DNA of 64,000 nt from Arenibacter amylolyticus (lineage in GTDB: Bacteria; Bacteroidota; Bacteroidia; Flavobacteriales; Flavobacteriaceae): assembly GCF_002150785.1 (NCBI RefSeq), contig NZ_MTAZ01000006.1, positions 1 to 64,000 on the forward strand, given 5' to 3'. The position numbers and the translations under genes are program-made. Every line of letters starts with the position of its first letter. Positions within the stretch are counted from its first letter, which is position 1. The notes below the pieces were generated by a model. That model was not told the origin of the DNA. It ran no database searches and worked only from the letters and a program-made list of their open reading frames with translations. Positions 28,589-37,154 of the stretch are shown here, one piece after another.

Positions 28589-28797
28589 GGTGGTGTTATA
28601 TTGTTATCAAGTTATCATGTTACGGAGTTATCAAGTTATATTTCGCCTTCTTCATAACAGCTTAACTTCATCACTTCGTAACTTGGATCATATTGTTATC
28701 CAGTTATGGTGTTATGTTGTGAAGATGCATTCTTAAAGTTTCTTCATCATAACTGTGTAACTAGGTCACTTTTTAACTAGGTTAATTAACTGTAAAC
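28589..28797. repeat. Short ataac/gttat word repeats
   Basis: About 210 bp made almost wholly of degenerate words such as gttatcaagttat, cttcataac and ccagttatggtgttatg. No gene. Confidence 0.6.
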
Positions 28798-29151
28798 TTA
28801 AGCATTCAAACTCTTTATTAATTTTGTTAGCATTCGTCTTATATAAATGATTTTTTCATTAACCGCTGTATTAGTGGTACTATAGTTTAACCTATAAGCA
28901 ATTTCCAATTGTGTTTCTACTTCCGCCAAAGACCCAAGGGCTATATACAAAAACCTAGTAAATTCTTTACGTCCTTTCCTACCCGCTCCTTCGGCAATAT
29001 TTGATGGTATAGATATACAACTTCGACGTATTTGACTTGTGAGTCCAAATTGCTCCTCTTTGGGGAATGATTTAGATAGGTCATAAACCTCAATCACCAG
29101 ATCCATAGATTCCTGCCATACCTTTAAATCTTTGTGAGATTTTATTTCCAA
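28798..29151 (-). CDS. Four-helix-bundle protein (S23/IVS-protein family)
   Basis: About 117 aa with the TTG start at 29151 (MEIKSHKDLKVWQ), which fits the family N terminus H-K-D-L-K-V-W-Q. The frame is open to a GTG at 29208, but those codons lie in the flanking word repeats and look unlike protein. Family motifs: S-F-P-K-E-E-Q-F-G-L-T-S-Q-I-R-R-S-C-I-S-I-P-S-N-I-A-E-G-A-G-R-K and E-F-T-R-F-L-Y-I-A-L-G-S-L-A-E-V-E-T-Q-L. Relatives are encoded in rRNA intervening sequences, and the fold is shared with the DGR accessory protein Avd. The role is unknown. It sits alone between rfbA and rfbB with repeats on both sides. Confidence 0.88.
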   Translation of the reverse strand: MEIKSHKDLKVWQESMDLVIEVYDLSKSFPKEEQFGLTSQIRRSCISIPSNIAEGAGRKGRKEFTRFLYIALGSLAEVETQLEIAYRLNYSTTNTAVNEKIIYIRRMLTKLIKSLNA

Positions 29152-29208
29152 ATTAATGTTGTTGTCTTGTTTAATGTTGTCTTTTTCAAAACAACGTAAC
29201 TTTATCAC

Positions 29209-29384
29209 TAGGTTATCCGATTATCGAGTTATCTTGTGGTGATGTTATCGAGTTAAGTTTATTATCAGTCTCTCATATTCAATTGTAAATTACTCCCCCT
29301 TTCATCATAACTTCATAACATGATAACTCCATCACTTCATAACTGCGTAACTTCATAACAGCATAACAACGTAACTCCATCACT
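29209..29384. repeat. Short ataac/gttat word repeats
   Basis: No gene; words such as cttcataacatgataactcc and gcataacaacgtaactcc. Same class as 28589-28797 and 33500-33855. Confidence 0.6.
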
Positions 29385-30428
29385 TTATTTATACTGCCTC
29401 TCATAATACTCCCGATAATCCCCGGAAGTAACACGTGCCAACCACTCTTCATTTTTCAAATACCAGTCAATGGTCTTGGCCAATCCTTCCTCAAAAGTCA
29501 CCGATGGCTTCCAGCCCAATTCTTTATGGATTTTGGTTGAGTCAATCGCATATCTGAGGTCGTGCCCAGGTCGGTCCTTGACGTAGGTGATCAGTTTTTC
29601 GCTATCTCCCGTCGGTCTTCCCAGCTTTTCATCCATTTGCTGGCACAATAATTTTACCAGGTTGAGGTTGGTCCACTCGTTAAAGCCGCCTATATTGTAA
29701 GTTTCCGCATTCTTTCCTTTATGATACACAAGGTCTATTGCCCTTGCGTGATCTTTTACATACAGCCAATCCCGAGTGTAATTCCCATCGCCGTAAACAG
29801 GCAGGGGCTGTTTCTGAATGATATTGTTGATAAATAGGGGAATTAATTTCTCCGGAAAATGATTGGGCCCGTAATTATTGGAGCAATTGCTGATTACATA
29901 GGGCATGCCATAGGTTTCCCCATAGGCCCTTACAAAATGATCGGAGCTTGCCTTGGAGGCAGAATAGGGAGAATTGGGGTCGTAGGGGGTGGTTTCGGTA
30001 AATAACCCTGTTTTTCCCAAGGAGCCGTATACTTCATCTGTACTGACGTGATAAAATCGCTTTCCCTCAAAATTATCTTGCCAAAGGGATTTAAAGGCGT
30101 TTAAAAGATGTACGGTACCCATCACATTGGTTTTTACAAAGGCCATGGGATCGGTTATAGACCGATCTACATGGGATTCTGCTGCCAAATGGATTACCCC
30201 ATCAAATTGGTGTTCTTGGAAAAGGGCATCTATAAAATCGGCCTCCGTAATATCCCCTTTAATAAAGGTATAGTTGGAGGCCGATTCCACATCGGTTAAA
30301 TTTTCAAGATTCCCGGCATAGGTCAAAGCATCCAAATTATAGATGTGGTAGTTTGGATAGGTAGTTACCAATCTCCTCACCACATGGGAGCCTATAAATC
30401 CCGCTCCTCCTGTAATCAAGATGTTCAT
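29385..30428 (-). CDS. rfbB: dTDP-glucose 4,6-dehydratase
   Basis: 347 aa, normal length. NAD-dependent SDR enzyme that forms dTDP-4-keto-6-deoxyglucose. Visible: I-T-G-G-A-G-F-I-G-S-H (5-15), L-D-A-L-T-Y-A-G-N-L-E-N-L, H-L-A-A-E-S-H-V-D-R-S-I, V-S-T-D-E-V-Y-G-S-L-G, catalytic Y-S-A-S-K-A-S-S-D-H, S-N-C-S-N-N-Y-G-P-N-H-F-P-E-K-L and R-D-W-L-Y-V-K-D-H-A-R-A-I. First of the dTDP-rhamnose genes in transcription order, 92 bp after the chain-length gene. Confidence 0.97.
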   Translation of the reverse strand: MNILITGGAGFIGSHVVRRLVTTYPNYHIYNLDALTYAGNLENLTDVESASNYTFIKGDITEADFIDALFQEHQFDGVIHLAAESHVDRSITDPMAFVKTNVMGTVHLLNAFKSLWQDNFEGKRFYHVSTDEVYGSLGKTGLFTETTPYDPNSPYSASKASSDHFVRAYGETYGMPYVISNCSNNYGPNHFPEKLIPLFINNIIQKQPLPVYGDGNYTRDWLYVKDHARAIDLVYHKGKNAETYNIGGFNEWTNLNLVKLLCQQMDEKLGRPTGDSEKLITYVKDRPGHDLRYAIDSTKIHKELGWKPSVTFEEGLAKTIDWYLKNEEWLARVTSGDYREYYERQYK

Positions 30429-30520
30429 CTGCTTTATTGTTATCTGGTTTATGTTCTCAAGCCGGCTGCCTAGCCCGTGTTAACCGATTCAATTGCAGCC
30501 GATTAATTCCCTGCTAATTC

Positions 30521-31594
30521 TTATACCCGACTCTCTGTTTCTTTCTTTTGATAATGATTTAAATAGGTGTTTAACTCCATCAAACCTAACAAAAGAAGGG
30601 TTAGTCCTATAAAACCAAGGGGTATCCAAAATTTATAGGAGTTTAAAACCCCTTTTACCTCTACCCCCGTTCTTGGGAAAGCAGAAATTACGTTTAGGAT
30701 ACTGGATTTGTTGGCGCGTTCGGTATTTAATAACACCAAATTCTCTTTTAATCGCTCTACCTCATTGATTAAGGCCAGTTCCTTGTTTTCCTTTCCTTCT
30801 CCTTGGCCTAGGCTGATACTGGTCCCCTGCATGGGTTTTTCAGCCTCCTTTATCATTACGCGCTTGTACAAATACTGTAAGGAGTCTACTTCCATCAACT
30901 GTTTCTTATATAGACTGTCCTGTAGGCTTATATTGAGATCGCTAATGTTCTGTTGTAGCTTAAAATACTCATTTCTAGAAATGGAATTTATGATGGAAGG
31001 CTGTATTTTCTTGGCCACACTATTGTTGGTGGCTGTTACCGAAATCGTATGGAAGCGGGCATCAAAGGAATTGAAGTTCTTTAAATACTTATCTATATCG
31101 ATGGCCTTTTTGGTGGTAGAATCCAGGCTTCGTACAAACTTATCGAACAGGGCTATCTTTTGGTTGTCATCCGAATAGGAGTCCACGTCAAACTTCTTAA
31201 TATCAGCTGCTTCCTGTACGGAAATATTCAAGGCTTCCGCCAAGGCGACGGAATCTTGTGCTTCGGCCAATTCATTATAGAAATTAATGTTGTTGTACAA
31301 TTGTTGTACACTGTTAAAATTAGGCTCTACCACCATGGTGGAAACGTATTTTGGGGTCTTGGTCATATCCAAGTAAATCCCTATGGCCAAGCCAATAACA
31401 GCAGCAATAGTAAATTTCAAGAAATGCCTTTGTAAGAAAAGCAGGAATAATATAATAACGTGAAAAATACCCTTAAATATATTCCCTATAAAGCGGAAGA
31501 ATTTTTTAAAGGCATTGCCAATTAATTGGAACAGTTGTCCCAGATCAATTTCCTCCGAAGATGCGCTGTTGGGTGTTTGTGGTTTATCGGACAT
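30521..31594 (-). CDS. Wzz-type chain-length determinant protein
   Basis: 357 aa. One membrane segment lies near residues 45-80 (two hydrophobic runs) and one near 325-345. The periplasmic part between them is rich in coiled-coil heptads (residues 215-290, for example Q-Q-N-I-S-D-L-N-I-S-L-Q-D-S). This is the layout of Wzz/polysaccharide co-polymerases, which control polymer length with Wzy. No C-terminal tyrosine-kinase domain is present and no Wza-type export gene is nearby. A proline/glycine-rich stretch is not obvious. It starts 6 bp after the DUF6909-like gene, so the two form an operon. Confidence 0.85.
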   Translation of the reverse strand: MSDKPQTPNSASSEEIDLGQLFQLIGNAFKKFFRFIGNIFKGIFHVIILFLLFLQRHFLKFTIAAVIGLAIGIYLDMTKTPKYVSTMVVEPNFNSVQQLYNNINFYNELAEAQDSVALAEALNISVQEAADIKKFDVDSYSDDNQKIALFDKFVRSLDSTTKKAIDIDKYLKNFNSFDARFHTISVTATNNSVAKKIQPSIINSISRNEYFKLQQNISDLNISLQDSLYKKQLMEVDSLQYLYKRVMIKEAEKPMQGTSISLGQGEGKENKELALINEVERLKENLVLLNTERANKSSILNVISAFPRTGVEVKGVLNSYKFWIPLGFIGLTLLLLGLMELNTYLNHYQKKETESRV

Positions 31595-31600
31595 ATAAAC

Positions 31601-33286
31601 TTAAGAATTAAATATTTGTGTTAGAATTTTGTCGGTAATCAAATAAGTAGGTTTTACCCCAGTAGTCCCCAAGCCGCCAGAAGCCAAGGTGCTTCCTGTT
31701 TCCAAGGGATTATCCGAAGCGTAATAGGCGTACCGCACCTTTACATCTTCCCGAATGCTCTTTCGTATCTTGGAGGCAGATTGTATGGCCTTTTGGTAGT
31801 GCACGCCTTCCATTTCCAGGCCAATGACCCTCCAGGTAGACTCATGGAAGTATTTTAGAATATCCTTATTTTGCAAGGAGGTTCCTAATACGGTCACCAT
31901 GGTGCCCTCCTGTACTTTTAACCCATTTCCTTCAAAGTCGGACTTACTCAATTCGTTTTTAAAAGGGTAATTGTCCGAACTTCCTTCAAAGATATGGGCA
32001 AATGGTATCATGATATCCCCTTTACCGCCATCTAGTATTCCGGCCTTCCCCATGATGGAGACGGAATCGACATTTAAAAATACCTCTTGGTCTTTATCTA
32101 TTTTATAAGGCTTTAATAGCTCGTCTATGGTTTCATAGGCTTGTTCTCCAAAGGCGTAATCCATCACAAAAAGTACGGGGATGTCCTTTTCGGCCGTTTT
32201 CTTTAGCTCATAGCAACAGGCGCCTTTAACCAACTTGGCCAGATCAAAGATCTGAACGTCTATATTGGTCCCAGAAACATCATCTATGGCGATCATACCG
32301 TTCTTTTTGGCCAAGGCGGTAACCTTATTCCTTAATCTGGAGTTTTCCGTTTTGCTCAAGGCCTCAAAAATGGTGAGGTCATCGCTGTTGGCAAATTCCT
32401 TGGATAATGCCTTTTTAGCAAACAGGGAATTCATAACACTGTGCATATTGGCGCTTATTATATGGATAGGGCGTTCTAACAGATTGTGCTCGCGCATTGT
32501 TTTCTTAATCGTATTGGCCCAGCGTTCCCCATGAATGTGGTGGCCCAAGCGCTCTCGCAACATGGGGCTAAAGGTAATGGCGCGTTTATTTCCAGTAGTT
32601 TCTTCCTCTATGGCCAATTTCCCTAACCAATAGACAATTTTTAAGAATCGCTCCGGCTCCTTTTCCGTAGAGAGCATTTTATGGATGGCCATGACTTCTA
32701 TAAACGGTCTGCCCATCACATTGGCTGCATGGGTCAATGCCACTTCCCGTTCCCGCTGGCTCAACTCCTCTTCTTTTAGTGCTGCTTCCTCCAATTTTAC
32801 CCAATCGCGGATGGTTTTATCCGAATCGTCAATTAAGGCACGTTTGCTTATTTTTTCGGACTCTATAAAGAGAAAGGTAAGGTGGGTAAGGATGTCGTAA
32901 ATGTCCGACCGGCCCCGGGTAATCTCAATATTCATCTGCTCATCGTCTATACGGTAGCAGTTTCTTCGTCGCTTGGGCGGAATGATAGGTTTAAATTGGG
33001 AGCTGGAATACCCCTCGTCCGATGTTAAGTTAATGTACCGGCACTGCTCAATACCCTCGGGCAAGCGCTCCAGTACATAAATAAGTCCATTTAACTCCGA
33101 CTTTTCCTCGGCAATGGAACCGTAGATCTCCGGTCTTAATTGTAAAAGGGATTGCCTAAGGGCAGCACCTGATACTCCCGAAGGCTTATAGAATCCACGA
33201 TTGAACAAATGACGCATGGTAATGTACAGGCGTTCAATGGCATTCGTAGACTCTTGGGCTTTAGTGGTGTTGGTGTAATTATTCAT
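31601..33286 (-). CDS. DUF6909-like protein with nucleosidase/phosphorylase-like C-terminal half
   Basis: 561 aa, soluble, no signal peptide. I recognise it as a Bacteroidota family of unknown function (DUF6909, from memory). The N-terminal part (1-280) is helical, with the Y-I-T-M-R-H-L-F-N-R-G-F-Y-K-P-S-G motif. From about residue 280 it reads like a PNP/MTAN-type nucleoside phosphorylase fold: G-K-A-G-I-L-D-G-G-K-G-D-I-M-I-P, then G-L-E-M-E-G (489-494) where that family has its ribose-binding M-E, and A-S-D-N-P-L (Asp525) where it has the catalytic S-D. AMP nucleosidases carry a similar S-D-x-P-L. So a nucleoside- or nucleotide-cleaving or binding role is possible; this is inference. It is the first gene of the wzz operon. 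Confidence 0.8.
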   Translation of the reverse strand: MNNYTNTTKAQESTNAIERLYITMRHLFNRGFYKPSGVSGAALRQSLLQLRPEIYGSIAEEKSELNGLIYVLERLPEGIEQCRYINLTSDEGYSSSQFKPIIPPKRRRNCYRIDDEQMNIEITRGRSDIYDILTHLTFLFIESEKISKRALIDDSDKTIRDWVKLEEAALKEEELSQREREVALTHAANVMGRPFIEVMAIHKMLSTEKEPERFLKIVYWLGKLAIEEETTGNKRAITFSPMLRERLGHHIHGERWANTIKKTMREHNLLERPIHIISANMHSVMNSLFAKKALSKEFANSDDLTIFEALSKTENSRLRNKVTALAKKNGMIAIDDVSGTNIDVQIFDLAKLVKGACCYELKKTAEKDIPVLFVMDYAFGEQAYETIDELLKPYKIDKDQEVFLNVDSVSIMGKAGILDGGKGDIMIPFAHIFEGSSDNYPFKNELSKSDFEGNGLKVQEGTMVTVLGTSLQNKDILKYFHESTWRVIGLEMEGVHYQKAIQSASKIRKSIREDVKVRYAYYASDNPLETGSTLASGGLGTTGVKPTYLITDKILTQIFNS

Positions 33287-33862
33287 AATTGAATTTCATG
33301 CAAAACTACAATATATATTGATATTTAGTAAGGTGGAATATTGTCAACTAGCTATAACCTAGCTATAACTAATGGGAATTCACCTACAATCATTGGTTTT
33401 TTATACAAATATAGCTGGATTCTAGTTAATGACGACGGATAAGATTAGAAGTTAGTATAAGAATTTTATAGTGCTTGTGGAATTAAACCAGTTAAGCGGT
33501 TTAAGGGTTAAAAGGCTAAGAAGGACAATCAGCATAACAAGATAACTCGATAACATCATAACCCTAGTTACCAAGTTACGCTGTTACGGAGTTACGAAGA
33601 AGAAAACATGACTTAAGTAACAACATCACAAGAAAAGCAGTTAAATAGTTAAAATGCTAGGAGGAACAACCACCATAACTCCATAACAAGATAACTCGAT
33701 AACATCATAACCCTAGTTACCAAGTTACGCTGTTACGGAGCTACGAAGAAGAAAACATGACTTAAGTAACAAGATGACACGATAACCCAGTTAAATAGTT
33801 AAAATGCTAGGAGGAACAACCACCATAACTCCATAACAAGATAACTCCATAACTTTATACTC
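33287..33862. repeat. Tandem ~150-bp repeats upstream of the polysaccharide locus
   Basis: The segment gataactcgataacatcata occurs at 33541 and 33690, and its shortened form starts at 33840, a period of 149-150 bp. Each unit also holds agttaccaagttacgctgtt, acatgacttaagtaac and gttaaatagttaaaatgcta (copy 1 diverges at its start). About two and a half copies; the last runs to the GH3 gene stop. No gene. Positions 33287-33499 show nothing else besides the probable promoter region of the locus. Confidence 0.85.
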
Positions 33863-35359
33863 CTACACCCTAAACGCCTCCAATCCCTCGGCAACCTTTC
33901 GGTCATTAGACAATCGTTGTACCTTATTTTGTCCCCCTAATTTCCCGATGGATTTCATATACTCTTGGAATCCGTCTTTTTTAATTTGAGTAATCTTTAG
34001 GCGCTGTAATATTTTGCCTTTTATTAGGTCAAAGTAATAGGTATTCTGTTTTTGAAGGGAGGTGTCCAGTATTTGGTTAAATTTTTCCAAATCGGTGGGT
34101 AGCTGTTCAAATTCTATCAACCATTCGTGGTAGGGTAACTCTTCTCCGCTAGGATTAATCTGTGGGGCAACGGTAAATTCGTTTATTCTAGCATCGGTGG
34201 CTTCAATGGCCTGCCGCATGGCTTCTTCCACTTCCTTGCCAATAACATGCTCCCCAAAGGCAGAAATAAAGTGTTTTATTCTACCAGACACTATTATTTT
34301 ATAGGGCTTTAAAGAAATAAACTGAACGGTATCCCCTAGGTTATAGGCCCAGAGTCCGGCATTGGTAGAAATAATCATCACGTAATTAACCCCTATTTCC
34401 ACATCCTTTATAGTAATCCGCTTAGGGTTTTCCTCAAAAAACTCGTCCGACTTAACAAACTCGTAGAAAATCCCCGAATTCAATAGCAATAACATGCCTT
34501 TTTCGGTTTGGGAATTTTGATAGGCAAAAAATCCTTCGCTGGCAGGGAATAATTCTATACTGGCAACTCGGCGACCAATAAGGTTTTCAAATTTTGCCCG
34601 GTAAGGTTCGTAATTGACCCCTCCATAGATAAACAGTTCAAAATTCTTGAAGAGTTCACCCACCTTTTTACCAGTAGTAGCGTTCAGCTTTTCAAAATAG
34701 GTTTGCACCCAAGAGGGAATACCCGCTATAACGGTCATGTTTTCCTGAGCGGTTTCTTTTACGATTTCGGATACTTTGGTATCCCAATCCTCCAGGCAAT
34801 TGGTCTCCCAGCTGGGGAGTCTGTTTTTCTGCAAGTAATTGGGAACATAATGGGCAGAAATCCCCGAGAGCCTTCCTATTTTAATGCCGTTTTGCTCCTT
34901 CATTACTGGACTTCCCTGTAGAAAAATCATTTTTCCGTCCACAAAATCGGCCCTTCCCGTTTCGTGTATGTAGGTAAGGATGGCGTTGCGGGATGCTTCT
35001 ACTTGGTGTTTTATGGATTCCTTGGTAATGGGAATAAATTTGGCTCCGGAAGTAGTCCCCGATGTTTTGGCAAAATAGGTGGGTTTTCCAGGCCATACAA
35101 TATTGCTTTCTCCAGCAATAACCCGCTCTATATAGGCCTTGCCTTCTTCGTAGTCCCTTATGGGAACGTGCTTTACAAAATCGGCGTGCGATTGAATTTG
35201 GGAGAAATTATGGTCTTTCCCAAAAACAGTATCCTTTGCCTGCCCTATAAGGGAGGCAAAAACTTTTTCCTGGGTTTCTATTGGGTTTTCTACCCATTTT
35301 GCAGTTTTTCTTGCAACCACTTTGGCAAATATCTTGGCAGCTAAGGACTTTAAACTCAT
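33863..35359 (-). CDS. GH3-family acyl-adenylate enzyme (auxin-responsive promoter family)
   Basis: 498 aa. Similar throughout to bacterial GH3 proteins, which belong to the firefly-luciferase/adenylate-forming superfamily and conjugate carboxylic acids to amino acids in plants. Visible: F-A-K-T-S-G-T-T-S-G-A-K-F-I-P-I-T near residue 105 (ATP-binding loop), L-F-I-Y-G-G-V-N-Y-E-P-Y, L-F-P-A-S-E-G-F-F-A-Y-Q and Y-N-L-G-D-T-V-Q-F. The bacterial substrate is not known. It follows the M23 peptidase gene by 6 bp and is probably co-transcribed with it. Confidence 0.92.
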   Translation of the reverse strand: MSLKSLAAKIFAKVVARKTAKWVENPIETQEKVFASLIGQAKDTVFGKDHNFSQIQSHADFVKHVPIRDYEEGKAYIERVIAGESNIVWPGKPTYFAKTSGTTSGAKFIPITKESIKHQVEASRNAILTYIHETGRADFVDGKMIFLQGSPVMKEQNGIKIGRLSGISAHYVPNYLQKNRLPSWETNCLEDWDTKVSEIVKETAQENMTVIAGIPSWVQTYFEKLNATTGKKVGELFKNFELFIYGGVNYEPYRAKFENLIGRRVASIELFPASEGFFAYQNSQTEKGMLLLLNSGIFYEFVKSDEFFEENPKRITIKDVEIGVNYVMIISTNAGLWAYNLGDTVQFISLKPYKIIVSGRIKHFISAFGEHVIGKEVEEAMRQAIEATDARINEFTVAPQINPSGEELPYHEWLIEFEQLPTDLEKFNQILDTSLQKQNTYYFDLIKGKILQRLKITQIKKDGFQEYMKSIGKLGGQNKVQRLSNDRKVAEGLEAFRV

Positions 35360-35365
35360 TCTTTA

Positions 35366-36235
35366 CTATTTAAAATCTATAAAATCCATTGGGTTTAGCG
35401 GACTTCCGTCACTCCACAGTTCAAAGTGAAGGTGGGGACCGGTAGTGAACTCCCCGGTGTTGCCAACAGAGGCAACCACTTCCCCAGCGCGAACAATATC
35501 GCCTTGCTCCTTGTTCAGCGAGCCGTTATGCTTATATACACTAAGGAGTCCGTCTGCGTGTTCCAATATAATAACATAACCTGTTTGGGCGGTCCATTCC
35601 GCGAAAATCACCGTTCCATTGGCCACTGCTTTCACTGGACTATTTGTGGGGGCCACAACATCTACGGCATAATGCTTGGATTCTGGATTAAATCCTTGTG
35701 AGATGGTCCCGCTCAGGGGAGTAAACAATACCCTTCCCGGACTGTTAAGATTTCTTTCAAATAAATTGTATTTGTCCTCCCTAGCCACCTGCGCCCTTAG
35801 TAAAGAATCTTCCCTAATGGGGTTGAGATCAATGGTGGAAGGGTCTATCTTATACTGTTCGTACAAGGAGTCGCGGTTAATTTCATTATTTTCAATGTCG
35901 CCTGTCAATACTTTCCGAATGTTATCTAAATACCTGTTGGTATAATTTAGGACCGTCACCAAAGAGTCAGTTTTATAGGTAAGCTCTGTAGCCTGTCTTC
36001 TTAACTTGGTGGAGGAGTAACCGGGGATATACTCCCGCAGCGGGGTAAAGGCGATTAAGAGTGTGGTGAAGGCGATGAGGCCTATAATAAACAAGGAGCC
36101 CGTAACAAAAACATTCATTCTGTTGAGCTTAAATGAAATCTTTTCTTCAAAAGTACTCTCGTTAAGGATGACCAAGCGGTACTTGTGCAGAAGCTTTCTC
36201 TTTATTTCCTTTCTCTTTTGTTTTTTTTTGGCCAT
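35366..36235 (-). CDS. M23 family metallopeptidase, membrane-anchored
   Basis: About 289 aa. A basic N terminus (MAKKKQKRKEIKRK) is followed by one membrane segment near residues 45-65 and a periplasmic coiled linker. The LytM/M23 domain (~170-285) has zinc ligands in H-Y-A-V-D-V-V-A-P and H-L-H-F-E-L-W. The middle H-x-D site is kept as H(Y)xxD. It probably cleaves peptidoglycan cross-links or acts as an activator. Met at 36235 is chosen over 36244 because a TATCTTTG -7 box covers 36249-36242. The next gene is GH3, 6 bp on. Confidence 0.92.
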   Translation of the reverse strand: MAKKKQKRKEIKRKLLHKYRLVILNESTFEEKISFKLNRMNVFVTGSLFIIGLIAFTTLLIAFTPLREYIPGYSSTKLRRQATELTYKTDSLVTVLNYTNRYLDNIRKVLTGDIENNEINRDSLYEQYKIDPSTIDLNPIREDSLLRAQVAREDKYNLFERNLNSPGRVLFTPLSGTISQGFNPESKHYAVDVVAPTNSPVKAVANGTVIFAEWTAQTGYVIILEHADGLLSVYKHNGSLNKEQGDIVRAGEVVASVGNTGEFTTGPHLHFELWSDGSPLNPMDFIDFK

Positions 36236-36405
36236 AATAAACAAAGATAAGCTTACAAATTAACTTTAATTATCTTTAGTATAAATTTTGATAGGTAATT
36301 GCGATTTCACCACAAAAGTATTCTTTCACAAAATATATTCTGCTTTGTTAGAATTAAAATATATTTTAGCGATTAAAATTAACAGGCTACTAACATCTTT
36401 TTTAG

Positions 36406-36413
36406 TACCTTTG
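36406..36413 (+). promoter_or_regulatory. -7 promoter element upstream of tatA
   Basis: TACCTTTG, a perfect TAnnTTTG match 21 bp before the tatA ATG. No clear TTTG -33 box is seen. Confidence 0.5.
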
Positions 36414-36434
36414 TTTCTAATAAATCATCTTACT

Positions 36435-36620
36435 ATGATCACATTAAACACATTTTTAGCAATTGGCGCCCCTCAAATCATATTGATAGTGGTGGTGGTC
36501 CTACTACTATTTGGAGGAAAGAAAATACCGGAACTAATGCGCGGATTGGGTAGTGGTATTAAAGAGTTTAAGGATGCTTCCAAAGATGATGAAGTCTTGG
36601 AAGACAAAAAAGAGAACTAA
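36435..36620 (+). CDS. tatA: Sec-independent (twin-arginine) translocase subunit TatA/E
   Basis: 61 aa. Visible: short N terminus, the hydrophobic helix [24 protein letters not shown], then the amphipathic helix I-K-E-F-K-D-A and an acidic tail, all typical of TatA. ATG 36435 is used; the longer frame from 36288 crosses the -7 promoter box and is not believed. It forms the Tat pore for folded proteins; the Gfo/Idh/MocA protein at 54368 has a Tat signal. Divergent from the M23 gene, about 200 bp apart. Confidence 0.94.
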   Translation: MITLNTFLAIGAPQIILIVVVVLLLFGGKKIPELMRGLGSGIKEFKDASKDDEVLEDKKEN

Positions 36621-36643
36621 TAAGAGACGCCATTTTATATATA

Positions 36644-36672
36644 AAACACCTGCTTTTGTGGGTGTTTTTTTA
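36644..36672 (+). terminator. Rho-independent terminator after tatA
   Basis: aaacacc (36644-36650) pairs with ggtgttt (36661-36667) and is followed by a T run. Confidence 0.8.
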
Positions 36673-37154
36673 TTTGGTTGATTTGCATAGCTCACACCAA
36701 TCCTTCTTTATTCTTTAGCCATCACGCTTGATGGCGCCGTACTTCCCACAGCGGATTTCTAACAATCCTTAAATGAACCGTGAATTCTAGGCGCAAGGAA
36801 CTGAAACATGTAAAACAAGGTTTCTAGTGATTTTCCATAGACGTCATTTATATTATTATCCAAGTTCTGTACTTAAATCTTAAGTACCCTTTATTATCCT
36901 TATTTATTTCTTATTTGATCTTCCTGCAAGCTTAGAAGCTTGGGTAAATCTACTTGGATGCGCTGTTAAAGCGTATGAAACCAAGGTTACACCATGGAAA
37001 TTACAGTGTTCACAACAAATAATTTTCAAACCGTACTAGGGCGTCTAGTTTTGACGTTCTTATGATATTAATGGGTTTGGTGTTTCCCTTTTTGAGGAAA
37101 CCGAAGTTGAATTTTACAGGTTTCAACTGCTTAAGCTCTTAACAACTAATTGTA
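36673..37154. other. Intergenic region with several inverted repeats and a leader of the OmpA gene
   Basis: No gene seen. Inverted repeats: ccatca-cgct-tgatgg at 36719-36734, CAAGCTT-AG-AAGCTTG at 36927-36942, gtttcc/ggaaac at 37082-37101, and agttgaa/ttcaact at 37105-37128. A TTTG (37050-37053) followed 18 bp later by TGGGTTTG (37072-37079) is a near match to the Bacteroidota promoter and would start transcription just before the last two stem-loops. Confidence 0.5.

Noticed and set aside
30708-31178. 156-codon open frame on the plus strand
   Set aside because: It is the complement of the wzz-type gene; the composition shows it is a shadow frame.
36288-36434. Earlier start of tatA
   Set aside because: The extension contains the -7 promoter box and is unlike any TatA N terminus.
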